NCBI RefSeq assembly: GCF_000948975.2
Contig: NZ_CP059735.1
Coordinates: 5,950,603-6,014,602 of the forward strand
Direction: 5' to 3'
DNA length: 64,000 nucleotides
Source: Thalassomonas actiniarum
GTDB lineage: Bacteria > Pseudomonadota > Gammaproteobacteria > Enterobacterales > Alteromonadaceae
Positions within the stretch are counted from its first letter, which is position 1; each line of letters starts with the position of its first letter. Shown one piece after another: positions 52,641-61,127 of the stretch. Below the pieces are notes generated by a model. The model made no database searches, was not told the origin of the DNA, and saw nothing but the letters and a program-made list of their open reading frames with translations. The translations under genes were made by a program, and so were the position numbers.

Positions 52641-52853
52641 TGAAACGGATATGCTAAGATTTTTCACGCGTTGAGTTCTTGCGTTGCGGATGAAGGTTTA
52701 TACCAACTTTTGTTGTAGGTTTACCAAGCACTTCGGTGTGGGTTATCTGGTTCCTTCCTCTTTCTTTACTTTAAAGGTAGAGGGCATTTACTCCGTGAAA
52801 ATGGCCTTTTGGCTAAATCTATTTAATTTATTGACTTACGGGAAAATGTTGGT
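52641..52853 (+). promoter_or_regulatory. Long 5' leader of the cold-shock gene
   Basis: Around 200 nt separate the likely promoter area (near tatgctaagat, 52650-52660) from the csp start. Long structured leaders of this size are characteristic of cold-inducible csp mRNAs, where they control stability and translation. A 65-codon frame inside it (52684-52881) overlaps the real gene and is not considered coding. The assignment is from position and length; no cold box was identified. Confidence 0.45.
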
Positions 52854-53063
52854 ATGTCAGATACAGTTACTGGTAAAGTAAAATTTTTCAATGAAACTAA
52901 AGGTTTCGGTTTCATCGAGCAAGAAAATGGTCCAGACGTTTTTGTTCACTTTAGCGCTATCACAGGTAGTGGCTTCCGCACTTTAAGTGACGGTCAAGCT
53001 GTTTCCTTCAGCGTTAAGCAAGGACAGAAAGGTCCAGAAGCGGAAAACGTAACAGTTTTATAA
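52854..53063 (+). CDS. Cold-shock domain protein (CspA family)
   Basis: Single cold-shock domain of 69 aa, an OB-fold RNA chaperone. RNP1 is KGFGFIE at 16-22 and RNP2 is VFVHFSAI at 29-36, with the aromatic residues for single-stranded nucleic acid binding in place. It begins [20 protein letters not shown] and ends ENVTVL, both standard. Strong terminator downstream. Which csp paralogue it is cannot be decided from one window. Confidence 0.95.
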   Translation: MSDTVTGKVKFFNETKGFGFIEQENGPDVFVHFSAITGSGFRTLSDGQAVSFSVKQGQKGPEAENVTVL

Positions 53064-53075
53064 TCGCTTTTGCTA

Positions 53076-53115
53076 GGTGGAACAGCATCTAGCTGTTTCA
53101 CCGATTATCTTTTTT
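53076..53115 (+). terminator. Rho-independent terminator of cold-shock gene
   Basis: The 11-bp stem ggtggaacagc/gctgtttcacc (one wobble) with a 5-nt loop is followed after 7 nt by tttttt. Confidence 0.8.
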
Positions 53116-53364
53116 CTCTCACTTTCTTCAACTTCCGTTACACTTTTCCAAAGCTTTTATAACTAATAAACATTGTTATTGCTTGTTATTGCGATCTGTT
53201 TCTGCGGTCAATATCTGCTCCATGGCTTCCCTGTCAGCACAGCATATCCTTCGTCCTGAAAATAAAAAGGGCCGGCACATAAGTACTAACCCTGACCGTT
53301 ATTTAGTTATCTATCAGCAGCGATAGTTTCATTTTGCGCCCACGCAGGCGGCATATGTACAAAG

Positions 53365-55203
53365 TTATCGACTAAAGTCATCAAACGCAATATTTGCCGG
53401 TTTCACCCCGGATGCTGTGAGCATGGCAATAGTATCCGACATCATATTTGCCGGCCCGCACAGGTAAAACTCTACATTTTCCAGGTTATGTAAACTTGCC
53501 AGCTTAGCTTTAACCCCCTCCTGCACATACCCCCTGGCTCCCTGCCAACGATCACTTGCCTGGGATAAGGTCGGCAGATAGTGAAAATGACCATAGCGCT
53601 GCGCCAGATCGCTAAATTCCCGGTAATAAATCAAATCTTGCTCACTGCGGGCACCGAAATAAAAATAAAGTGGCTGCTTGCTGTTAAACTTTTCCAGCTG
53701 CTCATAAATCAAAGCTTTTAGCGGCGCCATACCGGCGCCAGCCCCTATCATCACCCGAGTCTTGCCCTGATACTCTTCGTCAGCATTTTCGGCATAAAAA
53801 TCCTCAAAGGGCCCGGCAGCCTCTATGTTTTGCCCCACCTCAAGGTTACATAAATAACTGGAGCCTACTCCGGGTAGTACCCGGTTATTTGGTGCCGACT
53901 GATACTTGATGGTAAAAACCAGCTCTTGCTGGCCGCCATAATTGGCCAGCGAGTAACTACGGCTACAGGCCAGGTGCTGATATTCCAGCTGTTCGATATG
54001 GTGCCAATGGGGCTGAAAGGCTTCCGGCAGCCTTAACGGCACCGAGCAGCCCCTGGCCGCAGGAATAAAGAAACGCATATAAGCTCCTGCCCGGTATTCC
54101 AGTCGGCTACCGTCACTAAGCGTAAAGCGTAATTCTTTAATGGCGGGGCTGATAAACTCGCTACTGACTAAAGTCAGTTGATGCTTACCGGCATTAACCG
54201 CATCAAGTAATTTCAAGCGGCTGATTTCAGCCCCCTTGTGCTGGCAGGCCAGGCGGTAGCCAAGCGCCAGCTCCCGGTCGGTAAAGTAGTGTTTATCTGC
54301 AGCACCGGCAACTACAGCCGGGTCAGTCAGGATTTTGCAGCGGCCGCAGGTACCGCCGCCGCCGCAACTGGACGGCAGAGCAATGTCATGTTCGATCAAA
54401 CCGTCCAGCAAAGTTTGCCGGGGCGAAAAACTGCGCTCGCCGATACTGAGATCATTGTTATCGATAAGCTCGATAACTTTCTTGCCGCCAACAAAGGGCA
54501 AAGCATACCTACCATTAGCTATAAGATTAATGGTCCAGATAAAGCCTGTCAGCGACAGGAAAAGAGTGACCACGGCAAAGAAAATGATCTGGATATTATT
54601 AAAACCTTTAACCGAGCCATAATCCATAAAATGCAGCATAAAGAAAAAGTCGGCAAAACGTTTATCGTCATTGCTGTGGCCGATAACATGCCCCGACCCC
54701 GCGTCCAGGTAGACGCTGGTATTGATATCATCATCAAAATTCACCTGCCAAACGGTATTTTTCTCTTTCGGCAAGTCCGCTATCGGCGGCTCCAGCCTTG
54801 CCGCAGAAATAATAGTGCCCGGCCCGTTATAACTGGAGCGGGCCAATGCCGATGCCAATTGCTTATTTATCCCGGCGAGCTCGCCGGTATAGGCATTGAC
54901 CAGGCTATAAACGTTTTTAAAGTGCCGGTATAACCCCTGCTCATGGGTTAACAAATAATAAGGGGTTCCCAACAAGCTGATCTGCTGCAAAGCAACACTG
55001 CCTTGTTGCTGGCTCAATATCAGGGCGGGTTCAACTAAACGTTGATGATCTATTTCCTGCACCGGCGGCCGCACCCTGTACGCACTGCCCCGGGCGCCTT
55101 GATGGTCCATCACCACAAAATAAAAACCGCTGATCAGCCAAAGCAATAACTGGATACCGACAATCACAGAGGTCCATTTATGGAGTGCTTTCAAGTACTG
55201 CAT
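53365..55203 (-). CDS. PepSY membrane protein fused to 2Fe-2S ferredoxin and NqrF-like flavin reductase
   Basis: Protein of 612 aa. Residues 1-230 are a PepSY-type membrane module with TM1 at 11-31, a periplasmic part and TM2 at 203-226 (HFMDY motif near 191-195). Residues 240-335 form a plant-type 2Fe-2S ferredoxin: C280, C286 and C289 in SSCGGGGTCGRCK, and C320 in RLACQ. Then comes an FAD domain with RSYS at 415-418 and an NAD domain with IGAGAGMAPLKALI at about 486-499, very like the end of NqrF. Predicted electron path is NAD(P)H to FAD to 2Fe-2S to an acceptor at or across the membrane, possibly ferric or cupric ions or quinone. It is coupled to the PepSY gene upstream (TAATG overlap). 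Proximity to the copper operon hints at metal reduction. Confidence 0.85.
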   Translation of the reverse strand: MQYLKALHKWTSVIVGIQLLLWLISGFYFVVMDHQGARGSAYRVRPPVQEIDHQRLVEPALILSQQQGSVALQQISLLGTPYYLLTHEQGLYRHFKNVYSLVNAYTGELAGINKQLASALARSSYNGPGTIISAARLEPPIADLPKEKNTVWQVNFDDDINTSVYLDAGSGHVIGHSNDDKRFADFFFMLHFMDYGSVKGFNNIQIIFFAVVTLFLSLTGFIWTINLIANGRYALPFVGGKKVIELIDNNDLSIGERSFSPRQTLLDGLIEHDIALPSSCGGGGTCGRCKILTDPAVVAGAADKHYFTDRELALGYRLACQHKGAEISRLKLLDAVNAGKHQLTLVSSEFISPAIKELRFTLSDGSRLEYRAGAYMRFFIPAARGCSVPLRLPEAFQPHWHHIEQLEYQHLACSRSYSLANYGGQQELVFTIKYQSAPNNRVLPGVGSSYLCNLEVGQNIEAAGPFEDFYAENADEEYQGKTRVMIGAGAGMAPLKALIYEQLEKFNSKQPLYFYFGARSEQDLIYYREFSDLAQRYGHFHYLPTLSQASDRWQGARGYVQEGVKAKLASLHNLENVEFYLCGPANMMSDTIAMLTASGVKPANIAFDDFSR

Positions 55204-55952
55204 TACACCGACTCCTTGTTAAGGCGAACTTGAGCAGCCATCAGCTTTTGGCTTCCGCCATCTACGGCTTTTTTACGAAATACCTTGAAATACACCAGCA
55301 CCAGGCCGGTAAGCGCCGCCAACAGGCCAAGCAAGCTGCTCACCAACAAGAGTTTATTATCGGGATCTCCGTCCTGGTAATCCATCACATGCAGAATAAA
55401 CATTACATCGAAGCCGCGCCAAAACTCATGACGCTTGGTCACCACCTTACCGCTTAATTGCGAGATATACAGGGATGGACTGGCAAAATCATCGAAGTTA
55501 ACCCGGTAAACGGGTAAATGGCGCTTACTGAGCTCTGACGGCGGATTGTCGCTAATAAGCTCCACCTCAGAAATATTACCTGATCCGCTGTAATAATAGC
55601 GGGCAGCGGCCTTTGCCTGGGCTTCGCTTATCGGCGAAAGCAAGTCGCCGTTAACTCCACTGACCATATACTGCCGCCCGTCATGACTAAAACGGTAAAC
55701 CGGCTGTTTGACAAAGCTGCCCAAAGACAGCTTTTCAGCCTGAGGATAACGGTTAAGCACTTGTTTGAGGGAGAAGTTGATTTGCTTGTCATTGATAACA
55801 TCCTGGTGTTGCTGCACCAGGGAGTCACCATGGATATAGTCGATATCAAAGATCACCATATAGGCGCCGCTGACCGACCAGATCACGAACTGGATACCGA
55901 TAAACAGCATCAACCATTTATGCAGTTTACGACTGATTTTTAACATCTTCAT
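55203..55952 (-). CDS. PepSY-domain membrane protein
   Basis: Protein of 249 aa with TM1 at about 13-33 (HKWLMLFIGIQFVIWSVSGA), a periplasmic PepSY region (for example EKLSLGSFVKQPVYRFSHDG and YRVNFDDFASPSLYISQLSG), then FILHVMDY and TM2 at about 203-223. It parallels the first 230 residues of the following reductase, so the two probably pair as a heterodimer in the inner membrane. The stop shares a base with the next ATG. A PepSY pair of this kind near metal resistance genes suggests periplasmic metal handling, but no ligand residue stands out. Confidence 0.82.
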   Translation of the reverse strand: MKMLKISRKLHKWLMLFIGIQFVIWSVSGAYMVIFDIDYIHGDSLVQQHQDVINDKQINFSLKQVLNRYPQAEKLSLGSFVKQPVYRFSHDGRQYMVSGVNGDLLSPISEAQAKAAARYYYSGSGNISEVELISDNPPSELSKRHLPVYRVNFDDFASPSLYISQLSGKVVTKRHEFWRGFDVMFILHVMDYQDGDPDNKLLLVSSLLGLLAALTGLVLVYFKVFRKKAVDGGSQKLMAAQVRLNKESV

Positions 55953-56051
55953 TTCACGATATCCATTAACATTGCCACTCCAATTAAGTTATTCACTTAA
56001 ACAACAAGATTTATACCACTGGCTGTTTGCCAAACCTATTGTTTTATCCGG

Positions 56052-59000
56052 TTAACGCCGGGCTTTGACCGAATTTACCCGCCACAAATAATAAATGGCC
56101 GGCAACACCAGCAAGGTTAAGATCACGGCGCTAACCATGCCCCCCACCATAGGTGCGGCAATTCGGCTCATCACCTCAGAACCCGTGCCTGTGCCGTATA
56201 AAATAGGCAACAGGCCGACAATAATGGCCGCCGCCGTCATCATCACCGGACGTACCCGCAAACCGGCGCCATGCAAGATCGCCTGCAAGATACCTTCCCG
56301 TGACACGGCAACCCCATTCTTATCACATTCAGACAGCATTTCTTTATAGGCCTGGTTCAGGTACACCAGCATAATCACGCCGATTTCCACCGCAACCCCC
56401 GCCAGGGCAATAAAGCCGACGCCAACCGCCACCGAGAAGTTATAACCTTCAAGATACATCAGCCAGATGCTGCCCACCATCGCCAGCGGTAAGGTGCCCA
56501 TAATAATCGCCACTTCAATGATATTGCGGAAATTCATATATAACAGCACGATAATGATCGCCAGGGTTAACGGCACCACATAGGTCAGTTTGGCTTTGGC
56601 CCTTTGCATATATTCGTATTGTCCCGACCAGGTGATGGAATAACCCGGCGGCAGTTTTAATTGCTCGCGCACCACCTGCTGGGCGTCAACCACATAACTG
56701 CCGATATCTATGCCTTCAATATCAATAAAGGCCCAGCCGTTCAAGCGGGCATTTTCGCTTTTAATGCCCGGCGGCCCATCTTCGACAAAAACATTGGCAA
56801 CATCGCTGAGGGAGATGCGCTGGCCGTTGGGAGTCACTATCGGCAATAATGCCAGTTGTTCCGGTGAATTACGGTAATCCTGCGGATAGCGCAAGCTGAC
56901 CGGATAACGCTCCAGCCCTTCCACCGTGTAGGTCACATTCATGCCGCCAATCGCGGTTGCCACCACCTGCTGGATTTCGGCAATATTCAACCCGTAACGC
57001 GCCGCTTTCTCCCGCTGAATATCCACCTTTATATAACGGCCGCCGGCCACCCGCTCAGAATAAACGGAGGCGGTACCGGGTACACCCTTTAAAATAGTTT
57101 CCAGCTGCTGGCCGATAGCCTGGATTTCACTTAATTCCGGCCCGGCGATCTTGATCCCCACCGGCGTCTTGATGCCGGTAGCCAGCATATCGATACGGGT
57201 TTTGATCGGCATGACCCAGGCATTGGTAACCCCGGGTAATTTCACCAGCGCATCCAGTTCTTTTTTCAGCGATTCTGTGGTCACGCCTTCACGCCACTCG
57301 TCCCTGGGCTTTAATTGGATAAAGGTTTCTATCATGGTCAGCGGTGCCGGATCGGTCGCGGTTTCCGCCCGGCCCACCTTGCCAAACACGGTTTTCACTT
57401 CCGGTATGGTATAGATTAATTTATCCGTTTGCTGTAACAGCTGCCTGGCCTTACCGATAGAGATGCCCGGGTAGGTGGTGGGCATATACATCAGATCCCC
57501 CTCATCCAGCGGCGGAATAAATTCGCTGCCGATTTTCTCCAGCGGCCAGATGCCTACCGCCAATACAGCCAGGGACGCCAGCAGGGTCGTTTTTGGAAAC
57601 CTGAGCACGGTTTTTAACGCCGGCAGGTATAAAAAGGTCAGCAGACGGTTTACCGGGTTTTTATGCTCGGGCAGGACATGGCCGCGGATAAAATAGCCCA
57701 TTAATACCGGCACCAGAGTGATGGCCAGCGCCGCCGAAGCCGCCATGGCATAGGTTTTGGTAAAGGCCAGCGGCGAAAACATACGCCCTTCCTGTGCCTC
57801 CAGGGTAAAAACGGGGACAAAACTAACCGTGATGATCAGCAAGCTAAAGAACAGCGCCGGACCGACTTCACTGGCAGAGTCGGCAACAATTTGCCAGCGG
57901 TTCTCCTTGGTGAGCGGCGTTTTCTCCATATGTTTGTGCATATTTTCTATCATCACGATAGCGCCGTCTATCATGGCACCGATGGCAATAGCTATGCCCC
58001 CCAGCGACATAATATTGGCATTAAGCCCTTGAAAATACATCACGGTGAAGGCAGTTAAGATCCCCACGGGTAAGCTGAAAATGGCCACCAGGGAAGAGCG
58101 TACATGGAATAAGAACACGATACATACCAGGGCCACCACGGCAAATTCTTCGAGCAGCTTAAAGGCCAGGTTATTCACCGCCCGCTCAATAAGACCGGAT
58201 CTGTCATAAACCGTGACCACTTCCACTCCCTCGGGCAGGCCTTGCTTTAACTGCTCCAGTTTTTCTTTAACGCCGTTGATCACCTGCTGGGCATTTTCGC
58301 CAAAGCGCATCACGATGATGCCGCCAACGGTTTCACCTTCGCCGTTAAGCTCAGCAATGCCCCGGCGCATTTGCGGACCGATCACGATTTCTGCAACATC
58401 CTTAAGCAACAGTGGCGTGCCGTTTTGATTGACCCCTAATGGGATGTTGGCAAGATCCTGCTCATTTTTCAGATAACCGCTGGCCCTGACCATGTACTCG
58501 GCTTCCGCCATTTCCACCACGGAAGCGCCGATTTCCTGGTTCCCCTGTTTGATTGCCATTTGAATATGGGATAAGGGAATACCGAAGGCGCGCAATTTAT
58601 CCGGATTTACCTTCACCTGGTATTGCTTGACCATACCCCCCAGGGCGGTGACTTCAGAAACCCCGGCAACCGTTTGCAGCTCATATTTCAGGAACCAGTC
58701 CTGCAGGCTGCGCAGCTGGCTGATATCATGTTTGCCGGTTTTATCAACCAGGGAATAGATATAAACCCAGCCAACCCCGGTGGCATCCGGCCCCAATTGC
58801 GGTTTTGCCGCCGGCGGCAAATTCGGCGCCACCTGGCTCAGGTATTCCAGCACCCGGGAGCGGGCCCAGTAAAGATCGGTATCGTCATCAAAAATGACAT
58901 AAACATAGGAGTCGCCAAAGAAGGAATAACCCCTTACGGTAACGGCTCCCGGCACCGACAACATGGCGGTGGTCAGGGGATAGGTTACCTGATCTTCCAC

Positions 59001-59180
59001 CACCTGCGGTGCCTGCCCGGGATAGGACGTCTTGATGATCACCTGGACATCGGAAAGATCCGGCAGCGCATCTACCGGGGTCTTCTGCATTGAATATAAG
59101 CCGACGCCTACCAGGATGAAGGTCATCAGCAGCACAAAAAATCGGTTCACCACCGACCAGCGAATAATAGCCGTGATCAT
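56052..59180 (-). CDS. cusA: CusA-type heavy-metal RND efflux pump
   Basis: Inner-membrane RND transporter of 1042 aa in the CusA/CzcA family; exports Cu(I)/Ag(I) by proton exchange through CusB to an outer-membrane channel. It has the N-terminal QKTPVDALPDLSDVQVIIKT and SYPGQAPQVVEDQVTYPLT blocks, TM4 AIGAMIDGAIVMIENMHKH with the proton-relay Asp near 402, and the periplasmic MPTTYPGISIGKARQLLQ. It also ends with the heavy-metal signature VRPVMMTAAAIIVGLLPI. AGGAG precedes the ATG; the CusB stop is 3 nt upstream. This is the last gene of the operon that starts at 63177. Cu/Ag specificity is assigned mainly from CusB, its CusF-like tail and neighbours. Confidence 0.94.
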   Translation of the reverse strand: MITAIIRWSVVNRFFVLLMTFILVGVGLYSMQKTPVDALPDLSDVQVIIKTSYPGQAPQVVEDQVTYPLTTAMLSVPGAVTVRGYSFFGDSYVYVIFDDDTDLYWARSRVLEYLSQVAPNLPPAAKPQLGPDATGVGWVYIYSLVDKTGKHDISQLRSLQDWFLKYELQTVAGVSEVTALGGMVKQYQVKVNPDKLRAFGIPLSHIQMAIKQGNQEIGASVVEMAEAEYMVRASGYLKNEQDLANIPLGVNQNGTPLLLKDVAEIVIGPQMRRGIAELNGEGETVGGIIVMRFGENAQQVINGVKEKLEQLKQGLPEGVEVVTVYDRSGLIERAVNNLAFKLLEEFAVVALVCIVFLFHVRSSLVAIFSLPVGILTAFTVMYFQGLNANIMSLGGIAIAIGAMIDGAIVMIENMHKHMEKTPLTKENRWQIVADSASEVGPALFFSLLIITVSFVPVFTLEAQEGRMFSPLAFTKTYAMAASAALAITLVPVLMGYFIRGHVLPEHKNPVNRLLTFLYLPALKTVLRFPKTTLLASLAVLAVGIWPLEKIGSEFIPPLDEGDLMYMPTTYPGISIGKARQLLQQTDKLIYTIPEVKTVFGKVGRAETATDPAPLTMIETFIQLKPRDEWREGVTTESLKKELDALVKLPGVTNAWVMPIKTRIDMLATGIKTPVGIKIAGPELSEIQAIGQQLETILKGVPGTASVYSERVAGGRYIKVDIQREKAARYGLNIAEIQQVVATAIGGMNVTYTVEGLERYPVSLRYPQDYRNSPEQLALLPIVTPNGQRISLSDVANVFVEDGPPGIKSENARLNGWAFIDIEGIDIGSYVVDAQQVVREQLKLPPGYSITWSGQYEYMQRAKAKLTYVVPLTLAIIIVLLYMNFRNIIEVAIIMGTLPLAMVGSIWLMYLEGYNFSVAVGVGFIALAGVAVEIGVIMLVYLNQAYKEMLSECDKNGVAVSREGILQAILHGAGLRVRPVMMTAAAIIVGLLPILYGTGTGSEVMSRIAAPMVGGMVSAVILTLLVLPAIYYLWRVNSVKARR

Positions 59181-59183
59181 CTT

Positions 59184-61127
59184 CTACTCCTGATGGTTGG
59201 CGTGATTTTCCGCAGTCATGGACACTTGTTCCTGACTAGCAATCTCGGTAATAACAAAATCACCGTCACGGATCTCGAAGGTAAACAGGATCTCCTGCCC
59301 CACTTTCAGCCGGCCGATATCCAGCGTCTCTGCCAGGGTAAAATCCAGGGTTGCCGGTCCCCGCTGCCATTTCTCAATGGCACCGCGGCTGATATTCACC
59401 ATGTTGTGGCCCGGCATCAACGAGTTGACCACCCCGGTTACCGTGGCCGAACTCACCTCTTCCTGCTGCTGCATTTGATGCTGGCTATGATCCATCTCCC
59501 CCACCTGGTGCTGGCTGTGGTCCATTTCTCCCATCTGGTGCTGACTATGATCCATGCCTCCCATCTGGTGCTGGCTGTGATCCATTTCTCCCATCTGATG
59601 CTGGCTATGGTCCATTGCCGCCATCCCCGCTTTCATGGCTGCCATGCCTTCAGTTTCCCCGGGAATGTGCATATTGCTGATTTGATACTGTCCCCCGGCC
59701 GTTTTTTCTATCTCGATATGCAAAGTTAAACCTGTGCTGAGTTTGGAAAAATCAACAGAGCCCGCCACGATAAAGTCCATGGTCATTTCCGGCCAGTCCC
59801 AGGCATCAATCGCCTGATGTGTCAGTTTGACCATGCGGTGTCCCGCCATCAGCTCCCGGATAGTCGCTTCGACCCAGACTTTTGCCGGCATCGCCGCTTG
59901 CTGCCCTTGCTGCGAAGAGTCAAGGTTCATACGTTTAAAGTCGGAAGACTTGCTTGATTCCGAGTCCAGCAGGAAGTGGGCCGAACTGACCACCTGCTCT
60001 CCCGATGCCAGCCCGGACAGTATTTCCACATGCTCACTATCAACCCGGCCAACCTTGACCTCGATTGATTTAAAACTGCCTTGCCCTAACGCCAGGACCA
60101 CACGATCCTGGCTGCCGGTACGGATCAGCGCTTCTTTCGGGATAATTAACGCTTTTTCATCACCGCCGGTATTAATCGCCACCTGGGCAAACATATTCGG
60201 CTTAAACTCCCCCTGTTCATTGCTAAAACGCAGCCTGACCTTCACGGTACGGGTCTTGGGATCTAAGGTCGGATAAACATAATCCACCTGCCCCTGCCAG
60301 GTTTTACCCGGAATATAATCCAGCGACATGGTTACCTCGGCGCCCTTTTTCACTTGGGCTGCCTGACGTTCGAACACTTCGGCATCAACCCAGACTTCGG
60401 ATAAGTCGCCGATAGACAACATCATGGTGCCGGGCTTAACAAAAAAGCCTTCCCGGATATACAGGTTTTCGATCACGCCGTTTTGCGGCGCGTAAAAAGT
60501 CACCGTCTGGCTGACCTTTTTGGTTTTTTTCAAGCGGGCAATAGCTGCCGCCGGCAGTTGCAGCGCCACCAAACGGTTTTCTGCCGCCTCAACCAGGCGC
60601 CGGTTTTTTCTGTCCATCGCCAGCAATAACTCTTCCTGGGCATTGACCAGCTCAGGAGAATAGATTTGATACAAGGGCTGGCCCTTTTTCACCGGCTCAC
60701 CAACAGCTTTAACATAAAGCTTTTCTATCCAGCCATCGACGCGGGGATGAATATGCACCAGTTTATCTTCGTCATAACTGATATAACCAACCGTTTCTAT
60801 CCGCCCCTGCAATGCCTGATAGGCAACTTCTGCGGTACGTACCCCTAAATTATTAATAACATCGGGAGAAATACGTATGGTACCTGCCCCCTCATCCGGT
60901 CCGGAGCCGCCATCATCATAGACAGGCACCAGATCCATGCCCATAGGTGATTTTCCCGGCTTATCCCGTTTATAGTTGGCATCCATAGGGGCCACCCAAT
61001 AAAGCGGCTTTTTTTCGGCACTGGCAGTGCTCTGACCTGCCTCAGGTACAGCGATAAAATTCGTGACCGCCAGGGTTGCGGCCGTGCCTAAAAGTACACC
61101 TAAAGCAATCGGGGTAATATTTTTCAT
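59184..61127 (-). CDS. cusB: CusB-type periplasmic adaptor with two fused CusF-like domains and His/Met repeats
   Basis: Membrane-fusion protein of 647 aa. An N-terminal anchor (about 7-26) is followed by a heavy-metal-binding region APMDANYKRDKPGKSPMGMD. The lipoyl/hairpin/beta-barrel core is at about 90-400 (GYISYDEDKLVHIHPRVDGW, QKGQPLYQIYSPELVNAQEE). The C-terminus is unusual: a CusF-like OB domain at about 415-490 (GHRMVKLTHQAIDAWDWPEM), five decapeptide repeats of MDHSQHQMGE type at 505-554, and a second CusF-like domain at about 560-635 (GHNMVNISRGAIEKW). CusF-like domains bind Cu(I)/Ag(I) through Met, His and Trp; the first has W and M in place, the second looks less complete. It overlaps the channel gene (ATGA). 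Confidence 0.92.
   Translation of the reverse strand: MKNITPIALGVLLGTAATLAVTNFIAVPEAGQSTASAEKKPLYWVAPMDANYKRDKPGKSPMGMDLVPVYDDGGSGPDEGAGTIRISPDVINNLGVRTAEVAYQALQGRIETVGYISYDEDKLVHIHPRVDGWIEKLYVKAVGEPVKKGQPLYQIYSPELVNAQEELLLAMDRKNRRLVEAAENRLVALQLPAAAIARLKKTKKVSQTVTFYAPQNGVIENLYIREGFFVKPGTMMLSIGDLSEVWVDAEVFERQAAQVKKGAEVTMSLDYIPGKTWQGQVDYVYPTLDPKTRTVKVRLRFSNEQGEFKPNMFAQVAINTGGDEKALIIPKEALIRTGSQDRVVLALGQGSFKSIEVKVGRVDSEHVEILSGLASGEQVVSSAHFLLDSESSKSSDFKRMNLDSSQQGQQAAMPAKVWVEATIRELMAGHRMVKLTHQAIDAWDWPEMTMDFIVAGSVDFSKLSTGLTLHIEIEKTAGGQYQISNMHIPGETEGMAAMKAGMAAMDHSQHQMGEMDHSQHQMGGMDHSQHQMGEMDHSQHQVGEMDHSQHQMQQQEEVSSATVTGVVNSLMPGHNMVNISRGAIEKWQRGPATLDFTLAETLDIGRLKVGQEILFTFEIRDGDFVITEIASQEQVSMTAENHANHQE
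59466..59615 (-). repeat. Five 30-nt tandem repeats inside cusB
   Basis: Five consecutive 30-nt units encode MDHSQHQMGE (the third reads GG, the fourth begins QV at positions 7-8, the last ends QQ). Each unit adds two Met and two His, so the array is a dense soft-metal ligand linker between two CusF-like domains. Such arrays change copy number easily by slippage. Confidence 0.95.

Noticed and set aside
52684-52881. 65-codon frame before the cold-shock gene
   Set aside because: Overlaps the csp start in another frame and lies in the expected long csp leader.
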